Shown here: one piece after another, positions 25,244 to 34,098 of the stretch
Numbering within the stretch: the stretch's first letter is position 1
Layout of the letters: every line of letters starts with the position of its first letter
Origin: Planctomycetaceae bacterium
GTDB lineage: Bacteria; Planctomycetota; Planctomycetia; Planctomycetales; Planctomycetaceae
Assembly: GCA_041398825.1 (NCBI GenBank)
Contig: JAWKTX010000001.1
Coordinates: 186,001-250,000, forward strand
Length of the DNA stretch: 64,000 bases
Direction of reading: 5' to 3'
Made by a program: the position numbers and the translations under genes
Notes under the pieces: generated by a model
The model's database searches: none
Told to the model about the DNA's origin: nothing
The model's input: only the letters and a program-made list of their open reading frames with translations

Positions 25244-26544
25244 GCCAGAAGCTCCTCAATCGGGCCTTTCGACGGGTCGGCGATCGGATAGGTGCGTCCT
25301 CCGATTTCAAATTCTCCGGCGGATTGAACGCCAACTGCCTGCAGGATCGTATGGAAAAGGTGGCCATGATCGACCTGTCGTTCAACAACTGCGGTTCCGT
25401 TTTCATTGGTCATCCCAATAACTCCGCCTGGCTGAATTCCAGTACCACCAAGCACGACACTCCACGCTGTTCCCCAGTGGTCCCGGCCGTAGCGAGTGTT
25501 GATCTTTGGCGTTCTTCCGAATTCGGACATCACACAAATGAGAGTGTCCTGCAGAAGTCCACGCTCAGCCAGATCTGAAATCAGCGTGGCAAACGGCAGA
25601 TCGAATTCGCCAAGCTGTTCAATATGGAAATCGAAGTTCTCATAGTGGGTGTCATAGTTTGAATGATTGATCTGAACGAATGGTACACCGTGCTCCAGCA
25701 ATCTGCGTGCAAGGAGGCAGTGTTCGCCAAATTCACTGGTTCCGTATCGCTGCTGGTCTGCCGCAGGTTCTCTGCTTGCATCGAAGACATCACGTTGTGC
25801 CAGCAAACTTTGAGCCTGGTCGTAGGAAAACGTGTAGGCGTCGGTATCTGCCGTTCGGCGTCGAGCTGCGAAGCGATCGCTGAATCTGGCGCGAAGTTCG
25901 TTCCTGCGTTGATCGGCTTCTGCAGTTAGTCCGGATGGCCGTTCTGTATATTGCGGCGGCTTACCGTCATTCATCACGACACTTTCGAACTTTGGTCCGA
26001 GATAGGCCGCCTTGCCCGAACTGCTTCCTGCTCCTCGGATGAGTATATGGCCGGGCAGTGTGAAGTCTTCGGGTGTCAGTAATCTTGCAGCCACCGCACC
26101 CAGGTGTGGATAGTTGCTGCCCGGAATCTGCTTGTGGCCGGTGGTCATCTCTGCCTGCCCGCGCCCGTGGTCGTTATTCTTTGTATTCAGACTTCGAATG
26201 ATCGACAGGTGGTGCATCTGCTGCGCTGTGTGTGGCAGGAGTTCGGAAATGTGGATCCCCGGTACAGAAGTTGAAATTGCGCGGAACGGACCACCTGTGT
26301 TTGTGTTTGGTTTTGGGTCCCACGACTCTAACTGGCTGACACCGCCATGCAGAAATACGTTCAGCACCCGTTTATGACGCGACTTCAGTTGCTCTGCCAG
26401 CACAGGTGTGTCGGACATGAGACCGGCGAGTCCTGTTGCTGCAGAGACGCCACCGAATGACAATCCGGCTGCAGTGATTCTTTGCAGAAACGCACGACGA
26501 CCGTGGACATGGTCGAAAGAGTCACATGCGTATGGGCATTTCAT
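25240..26544 (-). CDS. DUF1501 domain protein, Tat-exported
   Basis: 434 residues of the DUF1501 family, which has a sulfatase/alkaline-phosphatase-like fold. GAGG eight bases before the ATG supports the start. The N-terminus carries a twin-arginine signal, GRRAFLQRITAAG. Family segments include VFLHGGVSQLESWDPKP, MHHLSIIRSLNT with NNDHGRGQAEMTTG, and the C-terminal SEFGRTPKINTRYGRDHWG. Function of DUF1501 proteins is not established. They are almost always encoded next to DUF1549/DUF1553 proteins in planctomycetes, as here, and probably act in the periplasm. Confidence 0.93.
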   Translation of the reverse strand: MKCPYACDSFDHVHGRRAFLQRITAAGLSFGGVSAATGLAGLMSDTPVLAEQLKSRHKRVLNVFLHGGVSQLESWDPKPNTNTGGPFRAISTSVPGIHISELLPHTAQQMHHLSIIRSLNTKNNDHGRGQAEMTTGHKQIPGSNYPHLGAVAARLLTPEDFTLPGHILIRGAGSSSGKAAYLGPKFESVVMNDGKPPQYTERPSGLTAEADQRRNELRARFSDRFAARRRTADTDAYTFSYDQAQSLLAQRDVFDASREPAADQQRYGTSEFGEHCLLARRLLEHGVPFVQINHSNYDTHYENFDFHIEQLGEFDLPFATLISDLAERGLLQDTLICVMSEFGRTPKINTRYGRDHWGTAWSVVLGGTGIQPGGVIGMTNENGTAVVERQVDHGHLFHTILQAVGVQSAGEFEIGGRTYPIADPSKGPIEELLA

Positions 26545-26590
26545 GGCTTGATCCTCACTGCTTCAGGAGTTGGATTGCATTCCGGCAGGC

Positions 26591-29017
26591 CTAGTGATTG
26601 AAACGAAATTCAGTGCTGGAAAGCATGGCCCAGATGATTTCATTCAGCATTTTACCCCGCTGATCCGGGTGCTCGGCTAAAATGGATTTGATTTCGAGCC
26701 TCTCTTCGGAGGTCGGGTGTCTGCTGAATACAGAAAGGTACAATTCTTCCGCGATGTCATCGTCGTCGGACATTGTTGCAAGGCGTCCGGTCAGGTTGTC
26801 AGAGGTTGGCTTCAGCCATTCGTTGATAATGGAGCTGTTCCCGAAGAACAAAGCCTGACCTGCTGTGGCCTGAAAGTCTTCTCCCGGCAATCCTCCGTAG
26901 TAAGTGACGAACTGTCGACTTGTTGGACGAAGGCGATTAATCACACCAGTGTTGATTGCCGTCAGAATGATGCGATTTCTTTCTGGTTCCGGAACATCAT
27001 CTTTAATTGTGGGTGGCGTCTTCTTGACAGCCGCCTCAACAGCCTGTGTCTCACTCTGAAGTTTGCCGGTGGATTGCATCATGCTGACGGCAAGTTGTTC
27101 AGGAGTCAGGGCTTTCAGCCCGGCAATTTGCCGATTGTTTGTCAGTTGTTCAGTGATGACCAACCATCGGGCTAATGCCTCATCCGGAGTTGTTGATTCT
27201 TCCGTCGTGTAATTCAGAATGGCCTGGCAAATCGAGATCGCATTGTGAATTTGCCGGATTCGGAATTGGTGTTCCTGAAGAGATGCCATGGCTTCGACTG
27301 ATTGCTGTTCCTGATGGTTCAGCGTATCGGGCCCGATCCTGGTCTGCTTTCTGGCCTGATAAGCCGCATCGGCTTCGTTCAGTTTTTCTTGTGTGGCTGC
27401 GACCACATCTGTTGCTTCGGTCATCTTCAGGTTTGCTGACTGGACCAGAAGGTCGCAGTCTTTCAGTTGCCTGCTGAGAGTTGCCTGTGCTTTCTCAAGC
27501 GTCTGTTGTGCCTGTTGAGCAGTGGTGCTGCTGGTGTCGGCGAAGAGTGTCGCATCGTCACCGAGTTCAAGCATCGACTTCGCTGTCTGAAGTGCCTTCT
27601 GCTGCATGGAAAGCAATTTATGGTTTGCCTTCGCACTCTCCAGCGTTGATTGATCTGTTGCGAGCTGCTTTCGAATGGCCACGATTGGCTTTTCCAGCTC
27701 CTCCAGCCCCGCATCAATTTCCTCGTTGGCGGCAATAGATGCTTTCAGTGCACCATTTACGTCTGCCAGCGTGGCCTTCAATGACGGCAAATCCGATTCC
27801 ATCTGAGCGATTTGCCGTTTCAGGCTTTCGACCCTTGCGGCAATGTCAGAAGGGTTGATCGTATCTGGATTCGGGGCGACGACAGAACGTTGATAACATC
27901 GAGTCCGGGCAATGCTGCGCAACAAACTTCGTGCATCAAAGTTGCTTGCCTTCAGTTCAGCGGCAAGCAGAGTGAGTAGATCCGGATGGCTTGGTGGATT
28001 TTCAGAATGGTGGTGATCAAGTGGATGCACCAGCCCCCGCCCCATCATCATCGCCCACAAGCGATTGGCAATATTCCTCTGAAACATACGATTGTCAGAC
28101 AGAAGGCTGGCCAGCTTTTCGCGACGGCTGTACCTGGGAATCCCCGGGACATTCTTTTGCGGCGCGACCTCAAACTCTTTGCCCTTCTCAAACTCAGGCT
28201 CCTGCCAAACTGTCGCTCCCATAGGAAGTCGTGGCGGAAACCGATCGGAGCCCTCGCCAGTGAAGACAGATTTGAAGCTCGTCAAACCATCGGGTTTTTC
28301 GCTAAGCCTGACCTTCTTTGTTTTTGAGTCAGTGAATTGTGCCGTACGCTGGACGAACGCATAGATCCCGTAGTAGTCGTCCTGATAATAGTCGCTGACC
28401 AGCGGATGATCGTGGCATTGGGCGCATTGCAGATCCATTCCGAACGCCATCCGGCCAACCTCGCGTGTGACAGCGTTGGGTTCCGCATCACGGTTGAGAA
28501 TGAATTTTGCTGCGACCGCCTCATCTCCGGAGTCTGGCGGAGAAAGCAATTCCCGGAACATCTGGTCGAGCGGTTTGTTTGCACTGATTGATTGGATCAG
28601 AAACTTTTCCCAATCGGTTTCCGGGACGTATTTGTCCGACCGCCGTTCCAGAAGCGTGAGGTCCCAATGCTGAGCGAAGTGGCGAATGAATTCACTGCTG
28701 TTCAGCAGTTTGTCAATGAGCTGCTCTCGCTTGTTGGTGTGGGTGTCGGTCAGAAACCGGGTCAGAGCTTCCTTCGGCGGTACGGTACCCGCCAGATCGA
28801 GCCAGATCCGTCGGGCAAATTCTTCGTCTGTGCAGACAGGAGAGAGAGGTCCAACGGCTGCCGCGCGGATGTGCGAATCAATTTGGTGAGCGAACGATCT
28901 GGTCCGCGTATCATCGGCGACCAATTGTGGTACGGCAAGACTGATAAACAGGTAGATCCAGCCACAGCAGATCTTCAGTTTGTTTGCTGATGGCGGCATC
29001 CAGGGAGATCGCAACAT
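26591..29017 (-). CDS. DUF1549/DUF1553 protein with internal coiled coil
   Basis: 808 residues from 29017, where AAGGAG lies six bases before the ATG. The frame stays open a further 126 codons upstream, but that part has no protein-like features and would displace the signal peptide (ICCGWIYLFISLAVPQLVA). DUF1549 occupies about residues 40-245 and contains LQCAQCHDHPL, a CxxCH heme-type motif typical of the family. DUF1553 begins around YSRREKLASLL, with NRLWAMMMGRGLVHPLDHHH, and ends with FRFNH. Between its two halves lies a ~200-residue coiled coil (about 390-590, heptad-rich, many Gln/Glu/Ala). Exported; possibly an electron-transfer partner of DUF1501, which is inference. Confidence 0.92.
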   Translation of the reverse strand: MLRSPWMPPSANKLKICCGWIYLFISLAVPQLVADDTRTRSFAHQIDSHIRAAAVGPLSPVCTDEEFARRIWLDLAGTVPPKEALTRFLTDTHTNKREQLIDKLLNSSEFIRHFAQHWDLTLLERRSDKYVPETDWEKFLIQSISANKPLDQMFRELLSPPDSGDEAVAAKFILNRDAEPNAVTREVGRMAFGMDLQCAQCHDHPLVSDYYQDDYYGIYAFVQRTAQFTDSKTKKVRLSEKPDGLTSFKSVFTGEGSDRFPPRLPMGATVWQEPEFEKGKEFEVAPQKNVPGIPRYSRREKLASLLSDNRMFQRNIANRLWAMMMGRGLVHPLDHHHSENPPSHPDLLTLLAAELKASNFDARSLLRSIARTRCYQRSVVAPNPDTINPSDIAARVESLKRQIAQMESDLPSLKATLADVNGALKASIAANEEIDAGLEELEKPIVAIRKQLATDQSTLESAKANHKLLSMQQKALQTAKSMLELGDDATLFADTSSTTAQQAQQTLEKAQATLSRQLKDCDLLVQSANLKMTEATDVVAATQEKLNEADAAYQARKQTRIGPDTLNHQEQQSVEAMASLQEHQFRIRQIHNAISICQAILNYTTEESTTPDEALARWLVITEQLTNNRQIAGLKALTPEQLAVSMMQSTGKLQSETQAVEAAVKKTPPTIKDDVPEPERNRIILTAINTGVINRLRPTSRQFVTYYGGLPGEDFQATAGQALFFGNSSIINEWLKPTSDNLTGRLATMSDDDDIAEELYLSVFSRHPTSEERLEIKSILAEHPDQRGKMLNEIIWAMLSSTEFRFNH

Positions 29018-29485
29018 ATCGCGCTCCTTGGTTATGGTGGGATGGCTTGAATCCGTCTCTTGAGGAGGCTGAATTCGGGGGGATTCGTCGACCGGGTTGG
29101 ATATTGTAGAAGGATAGTTTAGGAAGTGGCCAAAAGACATCAATACCTGCGTGAGTTTTGGCACAGAGAGAGCGGGCTGCCCGTGTTTCTGTGGGCTGCC
29201 ATGATTTCTCTCCACGTCCATGACCAATGAAAACAGGTCGGCAAAAGTTGATGTTTTCCGGCAAGCAGAACCTGAAAACGCGGGGATCCAGGGTATTCGA
29301 GATCGTGTTACCGGGACTTTGACGGCACTAACGATTTTCCCAGTTGTTTCAAAAATCTGGAGAAAACCGGAAAACCGATTGTAGCAGTCCAGCAACCGTT
29401 GACGATCAAACGGATATCAATGGTCTTAATGCAATTCGCCGATTCTGGTGATTGCCTTCCGCAGATACGAAAAAGGTCCGAAACG
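29018..29485. other. divergent promoter region
   Basis: A 468-base region between the DUF1549/1553 gene and the plus-strand secreted protein at 29486. Both genes must take promoters from here. I see no clear palindrome or repeat and no credible small gene, although the minus-strand frame of the DUF1549/1553 gene happens to stay open to 29395. Confidence 0.4.
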
Positions 29486-30082
29486 ATGCGAATGCACACA
29501 CTTCTGACCAAGGCTGCCAGCGTTGCTGTGTGCTTTGGAATCCTGCTGTCCAGTTCTGCTACAGCGGTTGCCGGCACGAAGTCGGTCATGCGAGATGTTC
29601 AGTTGACACCGAATGGTACGCTGCACGGCCAGGTTTACTCTTCTGACGGCAAACCTGTCAGCAACGCCGCTGTTGAACTTCAGTTTCAGGGCAAATCTGT
29701 GGCTCGCGCTGCAACTTCTGCAAATGGTCATTTCGCCATTGAAGGTGTTCGTGGCGGTGTCCATCAGGTGAACGTTGGCAATCTTGCCACACCGGTTCGA
29801 CTCTGGAAAGACGGTACCGCTCCTGCTGGTGCTTTGACGGGTCTGGTTGTTGCTGGTGATGAAAATATTGTCCGTGGTCAGCAGTATGACGAATACGGCA
29901 ATCCCATCGTGGGAACGACTGGTGGTTTTGGCTTGATTGACGTTGTCACCCTGGCAATGGTTGGTACGTCAGTTGCCGGTCTGGTGATCGCCATCGACAA
30001 CAACAGCAAGATTGATTCAACAGAAGCTGAAATCCAGCGACTGCGAGCACAGTTGGGATCAACACCAACCGTCTCCCCATAG
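29486..30082 (+). CDS. secreted protein with carboxypeptidase-regulatory-like domain
   Basis: 198 residues with a Sec signal peptide (MRMHTLLTKAASVAVCFG to ATAVAG). Start 29486 has AAGG nine bases upstream; the longer frame from 29399 adds 29 residues without a signal. The middle is an Ig-like carboxypeptidase-regulatory/CNA-B-type domain: GTLHGQVYSSDGKPVSNA, then ARAATSANGHFAIEGVRGG. A C-terminal hydrophobic helix (VVTLAMVGTSVAGLVIA) and a short helical tail (EIQRLRAQLG) could anchor it in a membrane. Function unknown; probably structural or binding at the envelope. Confidence 0.82.
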   Translation: MRMHTLLTKAASVAVCFGILLSSSATAVAGTKSVMRDVQLTPNGTLHGQVYSSDGKPVSNAAVELQFQGKSVARAATSANGHFAIEGVRGGVHQVNVGNLATPVRLWKDGTAPAGALTGLVVAGDENIVRGQQYDEYGNPIVGTTGGFGLIDVVTLAMVGTSVAGLVIAIDNNSKIDSTEAEIQRLRAQLGSTPTVSP

Positions 30083-30110
30083 TCCAGACGAACGACGGAT
30101 TTGCAAACCA

Positions 30111-30142
30111 GAAAAGCCCGGCTGGAAACAGTCCGGGCTTTT
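30111..30142. terminator. hairpin terminator between convergent genes
   Basis: AAAAGCCCGG at about 30111-30120 and CCGGGCTTTT at 30133-30142 form a stem whose A and T ends serve both strands. It lies between the convergent secreted-protein gene (plus) and the sugar transferase gene (minus). Confidence 0.75.
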
Positions 30143-30191
30143 CTCGTTTATCTGTCAACGCTGCTTGTTCACTGCTGGTGAAGCGACCGCT

Positions 30192-31058
30192 TTACAGAGC
30201 ACCTTCGCCGGTGATGACAACTCGAAATGTTCGAAGCAGAATACGGATGTCGTTGGTGATACAGCAATTCTGCAGGTACAGGAGATCGTACGCGACCTTC
30301 TTGCGGAAGCCATCCAGTTCGTTGTCATAGCCATTGACAACCTGAGCCAGTCCGGTGAGGCCGGGTTTCAATCCGAGCCGATCCACATAATTGGGGATCT
30401 CACTGGAGAGATGCTGCATGAATTCCGGGCGCTCCGGCCTCGGTCCAACGAGTGACATTTCGCCTTTGATTACGTTCCACAGTTGCGGAAGTTCGTCAAT
30501 TCTTGTTCGACGCATGAATCGGCCGATTGCCGTGACTCGAACATCCCCCTGTTTCGCAAACTGGGCACCACCCTTCTCTGCGTCATTTCGCATGGTTCGA
30601 AATTTATAGATCGTGAAGGGCTGACCAAAGTTGCTTCTTTCCCGCCGATCTCGACCAGACTGCCGGCGATCATTCAGTTCGACGATATCTCTGTTTCCCT
30701 GACGGCGATCGCTGGATTTCTTCTTGCGCAGATTGAGTCCAACGCGTGTCTGCTTGTAGATAACCGGACCGGGGGACGTCAGTTTCACAAGCAAAGCCGA
30801 AACAATCATGAGCGGGCTGCAGACCAGCAGCAGCAGCGATGCAGCGGCAATGTCAAAGAGTCGTTTTGAAACGCGAAGCAAAACAGGCAGGCATTCGAGG
30901 TTTTCCCGCGGTTCCTGCAGGTCCAGCTTTTTCAGCCATTCTGTTCTGGGCTGAACTTCCGCGTAAGCTGCGACAAGGTCGGACAGCCCCCTGGACGGAC
31001 TTCCCGATGGACTTGCTGTCTTTGCTTCGGGGGCATCAAGAACGCTGGAAATGTTCAT
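30192..31058 (-). CDS. bacterial sugar transferase (undecaprenyl-phosphate glycosyl-1-phosphate type)
   Basis: 288 residues of the monotopic phosphoglycosyl transferase family (WbaP/ExoY-like), which attaches the first sugar phosphate to undecaprenyl phosphate for exopolysaccharide or O-antigen. Visible features are the reentrant membrane helix (KRLFDIAAASLLLLVCSPLM), LTSPGPVIYKQTRVGLN, FTIYKFRTMRNDAE, the RRTRIDELPQLWNVIKGEM block with its catalytic Asp-Glu, and SLVGPRPERPEF. An unusual highly charged insertion (SSDRRQGNRDIVELNDRR and on) of about 30 residues sits between QTRVGL and the catalytic part. No other polysaccharide genes flank it. No Shine-Dalgarno sequence is clear. Confidence 0.92.
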   Translation of the reverse strand: MNISSVLDAPEAKTASPSGSPSRGLSDLVAAYAEVQPRTEWLKKLDLQEPRENLECLPVLLRVSKRLFDIAAASLLLLVCSPLMIVSALLVKLTSPGPVIYKQTRVGLNLRKKKSSDRRQGNRDIVELNDRRQSGRDRRERSNFGQPFTIYKFRTMRNDAEKGGAQFAKQGDVRVTAIGRFMRRTRIDELPQLWNVIKGEMSLVGPRPERPEFMQHLSSEIPNYVDRLGLKPGLTGLAQVVNGYDNELDGFRKKVAYDLLYLQNCCITNDIRILLRTFRVVITGEGAL

Positions 31059-31302
31059 GTCGGATCATTAACGAAATGCATGCGAATGATGAATTCAGGG
31101 TGATCGTTCCCCTGTATGGACAATCCAAATTAGCTTTACATTTCGCCGTCGATCTCTGAATTCTGAATGCGACGGCTGGAAAAACCAGGGCTCACCGCGT
31201 CTGCGCTGAAAGGTTGAAGTCGGGCAACATGGGCGTTGCCAAAAGTCAACATTCGGGAGTTAGTTTGTTCCGGAATCTGTGATTCGAACGGTATTTCGAT
31301 TG

Positions 31303-32604
31303 TTAGTCATTCAGATGCTGAAACGAGTCTCGAGCTGCCTCGACCGTTTGACGGATATGCTCGGCAGTATGCGAAGCACCCACAAACATAGCCTCATACT
31401 GGCTGCAGGGCAGGTAAACGCCTCGGTTCAGCATATGATGGAACCACTTCCCAAACGTTTTCGTGCACGATCGGGTTGCCGATTGAAAATCCACAACCGG
31501 CTGATCATTGAAGAATACGGTCAGCATGCTGCCAACTCTGTTAATCTGAATCGCCTGTCCCGCATCGGCCGCGGCAAGCCGAAATCCAGCTTCCAGCTCC
31601 GATGCTCGGTCGTCCAGCATGGGGTACGGGTTCTGATCGCGGACGAGCTTCAGCATCGCAATTCCAGCGGCCATCGCAACCGGATTACCCGACAGTGTGC
31701 CTGCCTGATAGACGCTCCCGACCGGCGAGACCGCATCCATGATGTCTGACCGACCGCCGTAGGCCCCGACGGGTAGCCCTGCCCCGAGGATTTTTCCCAA
31801 CGTCGTCAGATCAGGATTGATGCCATAGATTTTCTGGGCACCACCACTGGAAACTCGGAACCCTGTCATCACTTCGTCGAAAATCAGCACCGTTCCGTTG
31901 GCCGTGCACAATTCACGGAGAGATTTCAGGAAGTCCTGTGAGGGCACAACACATCCCATGTTGCCGCAGACAACTTCCAGGATCACCCCCGCAAGTTGAG
32001 TCCCTTTTTGTTCGAAGGCTGCCTTCAAAGCATCAACATCATTGAATGGAAGAACCAGCGTGTCTGCAGTGCATCCCTGTGGCACGCCGGGACTTGAGGG
32101 AGTGCCGAGCGTGAGAGCCCCGCTGCCGGCCTGAACCAACAGACTGTCCACGTGACCGTGGTAACACCCTGCGAACTTGGCAATGACGTTGCGGCCGGTG
32201 AATCCGCGTGCGACGCGAATGGCGGACATTGTCGCCTCCGTGCCGGAGTTCACCATGCGCACTTTTTCAATGGAAGGCACAAGTTCAATGACGAGTTCAG
32301 CCAGTTCACTCTCGGCAACCGTGGGCGCCCCGAAACTCGTGCCGGTGGTCAACGCATTCCGGATAGCTTCGACGATGGCTGGATGACCATGTCCGAACAA
32401 ATGAGGGCCCCATGATCCCACGTAATCGATGAATTGATTACCGTCGATGTCGAACAGGTAAGGCCCTTCACCCCGCTTGATGAACGGAGGCGTACCACCA
32501 ACGGCACCAAACGCTCGAGCCGGACTGTTGACGCCGCCGGGAATGACTTTATTCGCGCGGGCGAACTGGGATTCACTCAAAGTACGAACAGATGTATCCA
32601 TCAT
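31303..32604 (-). CDS. hemL: glutamate-1-semialdehyde 2,1-aminomutase
   Basis: PLP enzyme making 5-aminolevulinate from glutamate-1-semialdehyde in the C5 heme pathway. 433 residues. Visible motifs are ANKVIPGGVNSPARAFGAVGG, DIDGNQFIDYVGSWGP, MVNSGTEATMSAIR, CYHGHVDSLL, LIFDEVMTGFR and the PLP-lysine segment LGKILGAGLPVGAYGG. One small departure: the segment usually written EPVAGNMG reads EVVCGNMG. Two adjacent ATG codons (32604 and 32601) are possible starts. hemA and other heme genes are not nearby. Confidence 0.97.
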   Translation of the reverse strand: MMDTSVRTLSESQFARANKVIPGGVNSPARAFGAVGGTPPFIKRGEGPYLFDIDGNQFIDYVGSWGPHLFGHGHPAIVEAIRNALTTGTSFGAPTVAESELAELVIELVPSIEKVRMVNSGTEATMSAIRVARGFTGRNVIAKFAGCYHGHVDSLLVQAGSGALTLGTPSSPGVPQGCTADTLVLPFNDVDALKAAFEQKGTQLAGVILEVVCGNMGCVVPSQDFLKSLRELCTANGTVLIFDEVMTGFRVSSGGAQKIYGINPDLTTLGKILGAGLPVGAYGGRSDIMDAVSPVGSVYQAGTLSGNPVAMAAGIAMLKLVRDQNPYPMLDDRASELEAGFRLAAADAGQAIQINRVGSMLTVFFNDQPVVDFQSATRSCTKTFGKWFHHMLNRGVYLPCSQYEAMFVGASHTAEHIRQTVEAARDSFQHLND

Positions 32605-32727
32605 AGTCTTTCAGCCGTGCCGGTATTTCAGGCGTGGTTGTATTTCAGCCGCTGTGGTATTGCGTGACCAGTATTTAAATTGACCTGATACGGGCGCAGG
32701 CGGTGTTTTGCTTGCCCGAGTTGGGAG

Positions 32728-32763
32728 AAAAGCCCGGCGTTCGTTCATAAACGTCGGGCTTTT
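32728..32763 (-). terminator. hairpin terminator after the LRR lipoprotein gene
   Basis: AAAAGCCCGGCGTT (32728-32741) pairs with AACGTCGGGCTTTT (32750-32763) with one wobble pair and an eight-base loop. It terminates the minus-strand lipoprotein gene before hemL. Confidence 0.8.
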
Positions 32764-32793
32764 GCCAGACCTGGCCCATGAGTGGGGTTCGGG

Positions 32794-34098
32794 CTATTCT
32801 GTGATCTTCAGCGATGGGTTCGCTTCGGCAAGAGCGTCGATGATATCGAAGCCAACGCCGGTGTTGGCGACATTGAGTGATTCAAGATTTTTAAGCCCAC
32901 TGAGTGAGTTAATGGCTTCGTCACCAATTTGTGTTCCCGCGATGTTGAGGCTCTTCAGCTGAGCGAACTTCAGAAGTACCGGGCCGGACGCGGGAGTAAT
33001 TCGAGTTGCTTCGAGGTTGAGTTCCGTCAGGTTGGTCAGACCACTGCAGGCTGCCAGTGCGTCGTCATCCGTTTTGGTTTCCCACAATGCCAGGACAGTC
33101 AGCTTCTGGAGCTTGCCAATCAGGGCGATTCCGTCCGCGGAGACAAGTCGACATTCGCTGATATCGAGGTAATTGACATTGGGTAGTGCTGTAATGACTT
33201 TCATTCCGTCGTCATCGAGTGATGTTCCTCGAAGTTCAAGTCGTTCCAGTTTGGTAAGGCCGGACACATGGGCAAAGCCTTCGCCAGTGACATCTGTGTC
33301 GCGGATTCTGAGCCTTTTCAGGTTCTTCAGGTTGGCAACGTGGACCATTCCGGCATCGGAAATCTTCGAGCTGTCAAGCTGAATCGATTCGAGTGTTGTC
33401 ATGCTGCCGATTGCTTCCATGCAGCCATCTGTTGCCGCTGTGGTGTTCAGATTCAACGATTTCAGGGCAAGGCTCGACAGCTTCCTGATTCCCTCGTCAG
33501 TGACAACCGTTCTTTCCAGCTGGACATCAACCAGGGATTTCAAACCCACAAGATGATCGATTCCTTCGTCCGTAACATTGCTATTACGCAGATCAATCGC
33601 TCGCAGTTTTCCGAGTGACTTCAGGTGAGCAAGTCCGTCGTTGGTGAATCCGGTTCGCCGAAGCGCAAGAGCCTGGAGATTTTCCATCGCTCCAACGGCC
33701 TTCAGCGTCTCATCACCAATCGCAGAATCGGTCAGGTCGAGTCGCTTTACGTTCTTCAGAGTGGCCAGAACATCCATGCCCTTGTCAGTGATACCGGGGC
33801 CCGAGAAAAGCACATTCTCCACATTCGGGATACCAGCGAGGTGAGAGATTGCCTCAGAGACATCAGAGTCACTTGCCCCGGAGATCTCGCGTACGATGCC
33901 GTTGGCATCTTTCTTCAGGTTGAACCTGGCTTCTTCGAGTGCTTTGACTGCTGCCGGATCATCAGGCTTGACCTCAATTTTCTGAGTTGCGTCAGAACCG
34001 GTCTCCGCGGTTGGCTGGCAACCATTGGCTGAGAACAGCAGGATCAAGCAATAGATGACGCGGGGAACGGAAAGGGGAATTGATTTGAAGAACGGCAT
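32794..34098 (-). CDS. leucine-rich repeat lipoprotein
   Basis: 434 residues. Start 34098 places a lipoprotein signal at the N-terminus (MPFFKSIPLSV, then LILLFSANGC with Cys as the lipidation site); AGGAG lies 11 bases upstream. A longer frame from 34269 adds 57 residues without a signal. After a Thr/Asp-rich linker the protein is built of about twelve 24-residue leucine-rich repeats of the type LKNLKRLRIRDTDVTGEGFAH and LTKLERLELRGTSLDDDG. Such LRR lipoproteins are abundant in planctomycetes and are expected at the envelope as binding scaffolds; ligand unknown. Confidence 0.88.
   Translation of the reverse strand: MPFFKSIPLSVPRVIYCLILLFSANGCQPTAETGSDATQKIEVKPDDPAAVKALEEARFNLKKDANGIVREISGASDSDVSEAISHLAGIPNVENVLFSGPGITDKGMDVLATLKNVKRLDLTDSAIGDETLKAVGAMENLQALALRRTGFTNDGLAHLKSLGKLRAIDLRNSNVTDEGIDHLVGLKSLVDVQLERTVVTDEGIRKLSSLALKSLNLNTTAATDGCMEAIGSMTTLESIQLDSSKISDAGMVHVANLKNLKRLRIRDTDVTGEGFAHVSGLTKLERLELRGTSLDDDGMKVITALPNVNYLDISECRLVSADGIALIGKLQKLTVLALWETKTDDDALAACSGLTNLTELNLEATRITPASGPVLLKFAQLKSLNIAGTQIGDEAINSLSGLKNLESLNVANTGVGFDIIDALAEANPSLKITE

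Noticed and set aside
29018..29395. N-terminal extension of the DUF1549/1553 protein by 126 residues
   Set aside because: The frame is open, but a strong AAGGAG site and signal peptide fix the start at 29017.
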